From the NCBI GenBank assembly GCA_937874445.1, contig CALNAL010000245.1:1-5237 (forward strand): DNA of 5,237 nucleotides, read 5' to 3'. The translations under genes were made by a program, and so were the position numbers. This document shows, one piece after another, positions 1-5,237 of the stretch (position 1 is its first letter; the number at the start of each line of letters is the position of its first letter). Source of the DNA: an uncultured Acetobacteraceae bacterium (lineage in GTDB: Bacteria; Pseudomonadota; Alphaproteobacteria; Acetobacterales; Acetobacteraceae). The notes under the pieces are model-generated. The model saw only the letters and a program-made list of their open reading frames with translations. It did no database searches and was not told where the DNA came from.

Positions 1-29
1 CCAGCAGCCGCCATACCCGCGCCCCGCAT
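1..29 (+). other. Probable Illumina P7 arm and i7 index remnant (artefact)
   Basis: Non-biological sequence. In a Nextera library the P7 arm and an 8-base index lie directly before the read-2 adapter, which is recognisable at 30-63. With one 3-base deletion, positions 1-21 align to the 24-base P7 arm at about 13 of 21 bases, including the runs AGCAG (3-7) and CATAC (12-16). Positions 22-29 then fill exactly the 8-base index slot. Most mismatches change A to C. The match is weak on its own and gains its support from position and length. Confidence 0.55.
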
Positions 30-63
30 GTCTCGGGGGCGCGGAGATGTGTATAACCGACAG
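30..63 (+). other. Nextera read-2 transposase adapter contamination
   Basis: Synthetic sequence left on the end of the assembly. Positions 30-63 match the 34-base Nextera read-2 adapter at 30 of 34 bases with no gaps, including an exact 15-base run at 42-56. The last 19 bases (45-63) match the Tn5 mosaic end AGATGTGTATAAGAGACAG at 17 of 19. Mismatches are T to G at 36 and 41, and GA to CC at 57-58. The adapter reads 5'->3' into the insert, so true genomic DNA starts at about 64. The TAA at 54-56 lies inside the adapter and cannot be used to delimit the first gene. Confidence 0.93.
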
Positions 64-86
64 GGCCGGACCTGCTCCACCAGCTC

Positions 87-710
87 ATGGCCGCCCAGCC
101 CTCCGCCGCGGAGGGCCCCGCCGCGGCGGAGGAGGAGCCCCAGAGCCCGGAACAGCTGGCCGAGCGGCGCGCGCGGCTGGACGCCATCCTGCGGGCCATT
201 CTCGCCGATGCCGAGGCGGGGTTCCGCACCGCCGGGGTGCTCTACCAGGATTTCCTGGTGCGCTGCCGCATCGAGGGGTTCGGCTCGAGCGTGCCCGACC
301 TCGCCGTCTTCCGCCGCATGCTGACCCGCGCCCGTGCCGGCATCAGCGCCGAGATGGCCCAGGACGCGGTGTGGCAGGACGTGCTGGCCCGCGCCGGCGC
401 GCTGCCCGAGGACATGCAGGGCCTCTACCTGATGCTCGCCCGCGCCGCGCGGGAGGGCGCGCCCTGCCCCTCCGATGCGGCGATCGCGCGCGTCTACGGC
501 ACGCGCTCGCCCGGCCGGGCGCGGCGGGTGCTGGGATACATCGAGGAGCAGGGACTCATCGTCTGCCAGGCCGACGGCGCCGGGCGGCGCATCGTGACGC
601 TGGTGGAACTCGGCTGGGCGACCGCGCCGGGCGACCCCACCCGGGGCGACACTGACGCCCCGCACCGGGACGAGGCCCGCGAGCCGCGGGGCGAACGGCT
701 CGCGGGGTAG
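87..710 (+). CDS. Hypothetical protein with probable C-terminal winged helix; 5' end uncertain
   Basis: I do not recognise this 207-residue protein. Residues 1-25 are Ala/Pro/Glu-rich and probably disordered. Residues 26-110 look helical and contain the segment FRTAGVLYQDFLVRC (46-60). Residues 112-178 read like a winged helix: a helix (LYLMLARAAREG), a second helix (SDAAIARVYG), a recognition-helix candidate (SPGRARRVLGYIEEQGLI), then a short hairpin (IVCQADGAGRRIVTLVEL). A DNA-binding or regulatory role is therefore inferred, not shown. The tail (182-207) is charged and polar. The ATG at 87 has no purine-rich ribosome site in the 23 genomic bases before it. The frame stays open back to 66, adding PDLLHQL, and the only upstream stop (54-56) is in adapter sequence. 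The gene may therefore be cut at its 5' end. It converges on the ATPase gene, with 22 nt between the stops. Confidence 0.72.
   Translation: MAAQPSAAEGPAAAEEEPQSPEQLAERRARLDAILRAILADAEAGFRTAGVLYQDFLVRCRIEGFGSSVPDLAVFRRMLTRARAGISAEMAQDAVWQDVLARAGALPEDMQGLYLMLARAAREGAPCPSDAAIARVYGTRSPGRARRVLGYIEEQGLIVCQADGAGRRIVTLVELGWATAPGDPTRGDTDAPHRDEAREPRGERLAG
676..706. terminator. GC-rich inverted repeat between convergent genes, possible atypical terminator
   Basis: CCCGCGAGCCG (676-686) and CGGCTCGCGGG (696-706) form a perfect 11-bp stem with a 9-base loop. It lies over the last codons of the plus-strand gene and 27 bp beyond the stop of the minus-strand ATPase gene, so both transcripts would fold it. 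A second short palindrome, AGGGGCCCCT, follows at 709-718. Neither strand shows a T-tract after the stem, so this is not a textbook intrinsic terminator. It could slow polymerase, protect 3' ends, or simply reflect GC-rich coding sequence. Confidence 0.4.
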
Positions 711-732
711 GGGCCCCTCCGACGCGCCCTGC

Positions 733-1806
733 TTACGGCGCGCCCGGCTCGGGGGGCACCAGCGCCACCGCGCTCGCGGCGATGCCGATGCGCGTCGTGG
801 CGCCGGGCGGGAGGGGGGCCTCGGTGTCGTCGTCGGAGACGAAGAACTCGCCCTTCAGCCCCTCCAGCCGCACCGTGTATTCCATGTGGCTGCCAAGATA
901 GGAGGCCTTGTCCACCTCGGCCGCCAGCGCGGGCTCGTCGGGGCGCGCCAGGTGCAGCGCGTGCGGGCGCACCGCCAGCTCGGCCGCGCCGTCGGCGATG
1001 CCGCGCCGCGGCACCACCAGGCGCAGGCTCCCCAGGCTGGCCTCGGCACGCGTGGCGTCGAGGCCGCGCACCTGGACGGGCATCAGGTTGGCGTCGCCGA
1101 TGAAATCGGCCACGAAACGGTTGGCCGGCTCCTGGTACAGCTCGCGCGGCGTGCCGTCCTGCGCGATGCGGCCCGCGCGCATCACGATGATGCGGTCGGA
1201 GACGGCGAGCGCCTCGGTCTGGTCGTGGGTGACGTAGACCACGGTGAGGTGAAGCTGCTGTTGCAGCGCGCGGATTTCGTCACGCACGCGGCGGCGCAGC
1301 TTGGCGTCGAGGTTGGAGAGAGGCTCGTCGAAGAGCAGCACCTCGGGTTCCAGCACGATGGCGCGCGCCACCGCCACGCGCTGCTGCTGCCCGCCGGAGA
1401 GCTGGCCGGGCAGGCGCTCCTCCAGCCCGGCGAGGCCGACCTGCGCCAGCTTGTCGCGCGCCACCTCCTCGGCCTGGGCGCGCTTCATGCCGCCGGAGCG
1501 CAGGCCGTAGCAGACGTTGGCCAGCACGTTCATGTGCGGGAAGAGCGCATAGCTCTGAAACACCATCGAAACGTTACGATCGGCGGCAGAAAGCCCCGTC
1601 ACGTCGCGTCCGCCGATGAGCACGCGGCCTTTCGAGATTTCCTCGAGCCCGGCCAGCATGCGCAGCGTGGTGGTCTTGCCGCAGCCGGAGGGGCCGAGCA
1701 GGCAGAGCAGGGTGCCGGGTGTGATGGTGAAGGAGATGTCGTCCACCGCGGCGGTGTGGCCGTAGAGCTTGGAGACGTTGTGGAATTCGACGGCGTGGTG
1801 CTTCAT
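733..1806 (-). CDS. ABC importer ATPase (PotA/FbpC/AfuC-type)
   Basis: This 357-residue cytoplasmic ATPase would power the importer encoded just upstream. All nucleotide-binding motifs are intact: Walker A GPSGCGKT (38-45), Q-loop Gln84 in VFQSYALFPHM, signature LSGGQ (136-140), Walker B VLLFDE (156-161), D-loop SNLD (164-167) and switch His194 in VTHDQ. Residues 240-350 form a TOBE-like regulatory tail, typical of spermidine, iron, sulfate and sugar importers of this class, and the overall length is normal for the class. Its ATG overlaps the permease stop as ATGA (1803-1806), so translation is probably coupled. The G-rich stretch GGGGTGG just before the ATG may act as its ribosome site. It is the last gene of the operon. 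The ATPase sequence alone does not reveal the substrate; that comes from the binding protein and the Pho box. Confidence 0.95.
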   Translation of the reverse strand: MKHHAVEFHNVSKLYGHTAAVDDISFTITPGTLLCLLGPSGCGKTTTLRMLAGLEEISKGRVLIGGRDVTGLSAADRNVSMVFQSYALFPHMNVLANVCYGLRSGGMKRAQAEEVARDKLAQVGLAGLEERLPGQLSGGQQQRVAVARAIVLEPEVLLFDEPLSNLDAKLRRRVRDEIRALQQQLHLTVVYVTHDQTEALAVSDRIIVMRAGRIAQDGTPRELYQEPANRFVADFIGDANLMPVQVRGLDATRAEASLGSLRLVVPRRGIADGAAELAVRPHALHLARPDEPALAAEVDKASYLGSHMEYTVRLEGLKGEFFVSDDDTEAPLPPGATTRIGIAASAVALVPPEPGAP

Positions 1807-4013
1807 GCCACCCCAACTCCCATTTGGCCGAGCTTCGTTTGCTTATCGGCGAGACCGCGCCGCCCGATGCTCTGGCGCCCGACCAGCAGGCCGATCAGAC
1901 CCAGCGCCGCGACCATCACCACGATGAGACCGGCGGAATAGACCAGGGCGATGCCGTACTCGCCCACGTCGGCCCGGCCGACGATGTAGACGGTGGCAAG
2001 CTGATACTGCGCGGTGGTGAGGAAGATCACCGCCGAGACCGCCGTGACCGCGCGCACGAAGGCATACACCAGCGCCGTGATGACCGCCGGGCGGATGATC
2101 GGCAGCACCACCAGCCGCACCGTGCGGAACGAGCGCGCCCCCAGGGTCAGCGATGCCTCGTCGAGGCTGCGGTCGAGCTGGGCGAGGGAGGCGAGGCCGG
2201 CCCGGATGCCCACCGGCATGTTGCGGAAGACGAAGGCCAGGACAAGGATGATGCCCGTGCCGGTGAGTTCGAGCGGCGGCGTGTTGAAGGCCATGATGTA
2301 GGCGATGCCGATCACCGTTCCGGGGATGGCGAAGCTCAGCATGGTGCCGAACTCGAAGATCGACTTGCCGCCGAAATCCTGCCGCGCCAGCAGCCAGGCG
2401 ATCAGCAGCCCGAGTGCGGCGGTGAAGGGCATCGCCACCAGTGCCAGGCCGATGGTGGTGAGGAAGGAGTTCCACGCCGAGCCGGAGAGGAACCAGCCGC
2501 CCACCCCGTGCGAAACCCCGAAGGCAGTGAGGAAGTATTTCATCGTGAAGGCGTTGTCGCGCCCGAAGTCCACAGTGAAGCCGCCCACCATGATGATGCC
2601 GTAGACCACCACCGTGAGCAGCAGCCACGGCACCACCACGCAGCCGCAGGCGGCGCGCACGCCGACCGGCAGGGAGGGATGCAGGCCGGAGTCCCCCTTG
2701 CCGGAAACCGATGTGTAGTTCTCGCCTTTCTGCCAGTAGCGCTGTGCGAGAAAGGCGGTGAGCGTGAAGGCCAGCAGCACGATGCCGAGCACCGCCGCGC
2801 GGCCCTGGTCATGCGTGGCGCCCACCACCGCGAAGAAGATGTCGGTCGAGAGAACGGTATAGTTGCCGCCCAGCATCAGCGGGTTGGCGAAATCGGCCAT
2901 GCTCTCGATGAAGCCGATCAGGAAGGCGTTGGCGATGCCCGGGCGGATCAGCGGCCAGGTGACGGTGCGAAAGGTGCGCCACGGGCCCGCGCGCAGGGTC
3001 TGCGCCGCCTCCTCCATCGAGGGGCTGACCGCCTGGAGCACGCCGGCCATCACCAGATAGGCGATGGGCGTGAAGGCCAGGGTCTGGGCGATGGCGATGC
3101 CGGACAGCCCGTAGATCCAGCGCGAACGCGGAATGTCGAAGTGCAGGGCCAGGAAATTCGAGACCACCCCGGCGCGGCCGAACAGGATGATCAGCGCCAG
3201 CCCGATGACGAACGGCGGCGTGATGACCGGCAGCACCGAGAGCATCGCGAACAGGCGCTTCATGCGCACGCGGGTGCGCACCGAGACCAGCGCGAAGGCC
3301 AGGCCGAGCAGCGTGGAGGTCACGCCCACCAGCAGGGCCGCGGCCACCGAGTTGAAGACCGAGCCGCAGGCCGACCCGCCGGCCAGGCAGGAAAGCCCCC
3401 AGAGGGAGCGGTCGGTGAGCTTGTCGAAGAAGGCCGGGAGCGAGAAGGCCCCGGTGGAATCGCGCACCGCCGAGGCGAACACCGAGAACAATGGCGCGCC
3501 GATGAACAGCAGGATGGCGAGCGAGGTGAGCAGGATCGAGGAGACGACGAAGATGTCGCCCCGGCAGCGTCCGGCGCGCGCCCGCCCGATGCCCACCAGG
3601 AAGGTGCAGGAGAGGGCGTAGAGCAGCGCCCCCCAGCCCAGGGCCGGCTGGGTCGGGGTCAACGTGGGGAAGGCGGCGGCCAGCATGCCGACCGTCCATC
3701 CGCGATAGCCGATCGACAGCCCCTCGATGACGAGCCAGACGATGCCGAAGATGCCGCCCGCCGTCAGCCAGTGCGGCCGCCCCGCCCGTCCGCCCCGGCC
3801 GGCGCCCCAGTCAACGCCGATGGCGGCCAGCAGCGGCGCCACCAGCAGCCCCAGCAGCCAGGGCTTGCCCAGTACCAGACCCTGCACCACCGCCGGCCAG
3901 ATCGCGGGATGACCCGCGAGGATGTCGGCGGTGGTGTCGTCGAGCCCGTACCAGGGCAGGAGAATCAGGGAGACCGCGACGAGAGCCAGCCACAGTCGTT
4001 CCGGTTGCTTCAT
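1803..4013 (-). CDS. Fused two-domain ABC importer permease (AfuB/FbpB/PhnU-type)
   Basis: This 736-residue inner-membrane protein forms the whole transport channel in one chain. Two homologous permease halves each carry an EAA loop that would contact the ATPase: residues 334-358 (SMEEAAQTLRAG... to LIRPG) and 619-643 (LDEASLTLGARS... to IIRPA). By eye there are about 16 hydrophobic segments. Roughly four lie in the first 145 residues (about 7-22, 40-66, 84-100, 125-143) and precede the first canonical half (about 154-425). A hydrophilic linker (about 425-452) leads into the second half (about 455-712). Fused permeases are known for ferric, 2-aminoethylphosphonate and hexose-phosphate importers. 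The first EAA loop has Arg341 where the consensus Gly is expected; the second keeps it (Gly625). The ATG at 4013 has the purine-rich site AGGGAAGAG (4019-4027), 26 nt after the binding-protein stop. The 3' end overlaps the ATPase start by 4 nt. Confidence 0.94.
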   Translation of the reverse strand: MKQPERLWLALVAVSLILLPWYGLDDTTADILAGHPAIWPAVVQGLVLGKPWLLGLLVAPLLAAIGVDWGAGRGGRAGRPHWLTAGGIFGIVWLVIEGLSIGYRGWTVGMLAAAFPTLTPTQPALGWGALLYALSCTFLVGIGRARAGRCRGDIFVVSSILLTSLAILLFIGAPLFSVFASAVRDSTGAFSLPAFFDKLTDRSLWGLSCLAGGSACGSVFNSVAAALLVGVTSTLLGLAFALVSVRTRVRMKRLFAMLSVLPVITPPFVIGLALIILFGRAGVVSNFLALHFDIPRSRWIYGLSGIAIAQTLAFTPIAYLVMAGVLQAVSPSMEEAAQTLRAGPWRTFRTVTWPLIRPGIANAFLIGFIESMADFANPLMLGGNYTVLSTDIFFAVVGATHDQGRAAVLGIVLLAFTLTAFLAQRYWQKGENYTSVSGKGDSGLHPSLPVGVRAACGCVVVPWLLLTVVVYGIIMVGGFTVDFGRDNAFTMKYFLTAFGVSHGVGGWFLSGSAWNSFLTTIGLALVAMPFTAALGLLIAWLLARQDFGGKSIFEFGTMLSFAIPGTVIGIAYIMAFNTPPLELTGTGIILVLAFVFRNMPVGIRAGLASLAQLDRSLDEASLTLGARSFRTVRLVVLPIIRPAVITALVYAFVRAVTAVSAVIFLTTAQYQLATVYIVGRADVGEYGIALVYSAGLIVVMVAALGLIGLLVGRQSIGRRGLADKQTKLGQMGVGVA

Positions 4014-4018
4014 CGCGG

Positions 4019-4027
4019 CTCTTCCCT
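4019..4027 (-). promoter_or_regulatory. Ribosome binding site of the permease gene
   Basis: On the minus strand AGGGAAGAG ends 5 nt before the ATG at 4013. It supports that start and fills most of the 26-nt gap after the binding-protein stop. The gap also holds the palindrome AGGCGCGCCT (4031-4040), too short to call an attenuator. I see no separate promoter, so the permease is probably read from the upstream operon promoter. Confidence 0.6.
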
Positions 4028-4039
4028 GTCAGGCGCGCC

Positions 4040-5062
4040 TTAGCGGGCCTGGCTCTTCACTTCGTCGTTCCAGCGCTTGAGCAGGCGGGTGCGCTCGGCC
4101 GCCGAGCCGTACTTCGCGGAATCGTAGTTGATCAGCTTGATCTTCGCGAGGTCGGGGCTCTCGGGCGGGGGCGCGAGGTTGGCGTTGGAGGGCAGCTGGA
4201 AGGAGTTGAACTTCGGCGCCAGCGCCTGCGCCGCCGGGGTCAGGGCCCACTCGTAGAACTTCTTGGCCTCGTCCATGTGCTTGGCGCCCTTGATGATCGA
4301 CATGGCGCCGATCTCGTAGCCGGTGCCTTCGCAAGGGCTCACCGTGACCACCGGCTTGCCGGTTTTTGCCACGGCGATGATGTCGTGCTGGAAGGCGATG
4401 CCGACCATCGTCTCGCCGCGTCCCATGGCGAGCGCCGGGGCGGCGCCGGCCTTGGTGTATTCGTTGATGTTCTGGTGCAGCTTCTTGAGATAGGCGAAGG
4501 CCGGGTCTTCGCCCATGACCTGCACCACGGTGGCCAGAACCGTCCAGGCGGTGCCCGAGGAGTTCGGGTCGGCCATCTGCACCTCGCCCTTGAACTCGGG
4601 CTTGATGAGATCGGCCCAGCAGGCCGGCGGGGCCAGCTTTCTGCTGGCCAGCTCTTCCTTGTTGTAGCCGAAGCCCAGCGCGCCGAGGTAGATGCCGACC
4701 GTGCGCTGATGCGACACCTGGCTGTACTTCTGCGCCCAGTCGCGCAACTGCGGCAGCAGCGGCGAGACGTAGGGCTCGGTCAGCCCGTCATCGGCGGCCT
4801 GCAGATGCGGGTCACCCGTGCCGCCCCACCAGATGTCGCCGCGGGGGTTTTCCTTCTCGGCGCGCAGGCGGGCGTAGATCTCGCCGTTGCTCATGCGGCT
4901 CATGTCGGTGCGGATGCCGGTCTGCTGGGTGAACGCGTTGACCATGCCGCGGCACCAGTCCTCGTCCACGCCGCAGTAGACCGAAAGCTGGGCACGGGCC
5001 GGAGTGGCTACCACCAGGGCAAGCCCCAGCGAGCCCCAAAGGGCGAGTTTCATTCGGTTCAT
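4040..5062 (-). CDS. Periplasmic solute-binding protein, AfuA-like (probable organophosphate importer)
   Basis: This 340-residue binding protein would capture the substrate in the periplasm and deliver it to the permease. A signal peptide is clear: MNRMK, a hydrophobic core, and a likely cut after AlaArgAla (residue 24). There is no lipobox. The mature protein follows the ferric-binding/AfuA fold family, for example GDIWWGGTGDPHLQAA (75-90). Ligand-site candidates are Ser58-Asn59, SSGT (168-171), His226-Asp227 and Glu250 in GTGYEIGAMS. From memory, AfuA proteins hold the sugar of hexose phosphates with a His-Asp pair and a Glu spaced like these. The adjacent Tyr-Tyr pair of iron-binding FbpA is absent, which argues against Fe3+. 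Cys30 and Cys37 could form a disulfide. 2-Aminoethylphosphonate or another phosphate ester remains possible. It is the first gene of the operon, with a strong ribosome site and a Pho box upstream. Family and role are secure; the substrate is inferred. Confidence 0.93.
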   Translation of the reverse strand: MNRMKLALWGSLGLALVVATPARAQLSVYCGVDEDWCRGMVNAFTQQTGIRTDMSRMSNGEIYARLRAEKENPRGDIWWGGTGDPHLQAADDGLTEPYVSPLLPQLRDWAQKYSQVSHQRTVGIYLGALGFGYNKEELASRKLAPPACWADLIKPEFKGEVQMADPNSSGTAWTVLATVVQVMGEDPAFAYLKKLHQNINEYTKAGAAPALAMGRGETMVGIAFQHDIIAVAKTGKPVVTVSPCEGTGYEIGAMSIIKGAKHMDEAKKFYEWALTPAAQALAPKFNSFQLPSNANLAPPPESPDLAKIKLINYDSAKYGSAAERTRLLKRWNDEVKSQAR

Positions 5063-5069
5063 GAAGTTT

Positions 5070-5075
5070 CCTCCC
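5070..5075 (-). promoter_or_regulatory. Ribosome binding site of the binding-protein gene
   Basis: On the minus strand GGGAGG lies 7 nt before the ATG at 5062, a near-ideal Shine-Dalgarno site and spacing. It favours this start over the in-frame ATG three codons downstream, which would also shorten the basic N-terminus of the signal peptide. Confidence 0.8.
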
Positions 5076-5104
5076 GAGCAACGATGAGCGCGAAGATTAG
5101 CTCG

Positions 5105-5122
5105 CCGTCATAAAACTGTCAT
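5105..5122 (+). promoter_or_regulatory. Putative Pho box (PhoB operator)
   Basis: CCGTCATAAAACTGTCAT matches the enterobacterial PhoB consensus CTGTCATAWAWCTGTCAY at 17 of 18 positions; the only miss is C for T at 5106. The two 7-bp half-sites, at 5105-5111 and 5116-5122, are 11 bp apart, one helical turn, as PhoB dimers require. The site is AT-rich within GC-rich surroundings and ends 42 bp from the binding-protein ATG. Activation of the operon under phosphate starvation is inferred. The consensus reads on the plus strand, away from the operon, whereas classical boxes read in the direction of transcription. It may therefore instead, or also, serve a divergent gene beyond the window. I see no convincing -10 in either direction; GCTAAT (minus strand, 5096-5101) is the best, but it is too close to the box. 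Confidence 0.72.
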
Positions 5123-5182
5123 GTCCTATCCCGCGGCGGGCGGGTCGCAGGGGATTTTTCCTCCCCCAGGAGGGAGAGCAAG

Positions 5183-5237
5183 GGAAGGTCTTCTTTTTCC
5201 TGAAGGAAAAAGAAGCAAAAAGGACTTTTGTTCATTT
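5183..5237. repeat. AT-rich hairpin element, probable dispersed repeat at contig edge
   Basis: CTTCTTTTTCC (5190-5200) and GGAAAAAGAAG (5205-5215) form a perfect 11-bp stem closed by a TGAA loop. It is followed by CAAAAAGGACTTTTG (5216-5230), which contains a smaller AAAAG/CTTTT inverted repeat. The composition is sharply AT-rich compared with the rest of the window, with long purine and pyrimidine runs. I remember very similar blocks scattered between genes in Acetobacteraceae genomes, but could not search. The outer boundaries are uncertain, and GC-rich small inverted repeats to the left (CCTCC/GGAGG, 5160-5173) may belong to it. There is no T-run directly after the stem on either strand, so it is not a standard terminator. 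Confidence 0.55.

Noticed and set aside
45..63. A natural Tn5-family transposon end
   Set aside because: The 19 bases match the engineered mosaic end, and the bases before them match the commercial adapter. No transposase or target duplication is present.
28..655. Two open frames starting at 28 and 47 on the plus strand
   Set aside because: Both start codons lie in or at the edge of adapter sequence, and the products are Arg/Pro/Ala-rich shadows of the gene ending at 710.
886..1941. A 351-codon plus-strand open frame opposite the ATPase
   Set aside because: It is a shadow of an ATPase with all motifs intact, and it has no recognisable domain or ribosome site.
4031..4040. Palindrome AGGCGCGCCT between the binding-protein and permease genes, as an attenuator
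   Set aside because: It is only 10 bases with no loop. The core GGCGCGCC also occurs near 737-744, as expected by chance at this GC content.
1824..4043. A 739-codon plus-strand open frame opposite the permease
   Set aside because: It is the antisense of a clear membrane protein. Its product is an implausible His/Glu/Gln/Arg-rich composition with no domain, a known effect of GC-rich codon use.
4277..5113. A 278-codon plus-strand open frame opposite the binding protein
   Set aside because: It is antisense to a gene with a signal peptide, a ribosome site and a family fold. The product is low-complexity.
5190..5215. An intrinsic terminator for a neighbouring gene
   Set aside because: The stem is strong, but neither side is followed directly by a T-run, and no gene ends nearby within the window.

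Overview
The window is GC-rich, mostly high-GC coding sequence, and looks like an alphaproteobacterium. The AT-rich hairpin block at the far right resembles repeats I remember from Acetobacteraceae genomes. That family assignment is an inference from memory and was not searched.

Left edge (1-63): this is not genomic DNA. Positions 30-63 match the Illumina Nextera read-2 transposase adapter at 30 of 34 bases, and positions 1-29 fit a degraded P7 arm plus an 8-base index. Genomic sequence therefore begins at about position 64, so the window probably starts at a contig end that was not trimmed.

Positions 64-710 (+): the 3' part, or all, of a gene for an unrecognised protein with a probable C-terminal winged-helix DNA-binding domain. 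Its frame is open from the adapter junction, so its true start is unknown. It converges on the transporter operon. A perfect 11-bp GC-rich inverted repeat covers its last codons.

Positions 733-5062 (-): a complete three-gene ABC import operon, read right to left. The order is a periplasmic solute-binding protein (4040-5062), a two-domain fused permease with an N-terminal membrane extension (1803-4013), and an ATPase with a TOBE-like tail (733-1806). The gene spacing is 26 nt and then an ATGA overlap. The layout and the binding-protein sequence fit the ferric/2-aminoethylphosphonate/hexose-phosphate group of importers (Fbp, PhnSTUV and Afu types). The binding protein lacks the tyrosine pair used for iron. 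It carries an SSGT segment, a His-Asp pair and a downstream Glu, which fit the sugar-phosphate-binding AfuA pattern.

Right edge (5063-5237): the operon's upstream region. It holds a clear Shine-Dalgarno site and a sequence matching 17 of 18 positions of the PhoB (Pho box) consensus, 42 bp from the start codon. Beyond that is an AT-rich hairpin that is probably a dispersed repeat, where short-read assemblies often stop. The Pho box and the binding-site residues independently suggest that this importer brings in an organophosphate under phosphate limitation. The substrate is not proven. I see no wholly new system here; the Pho-box-linked Afu-like importer is the most interesting biology.
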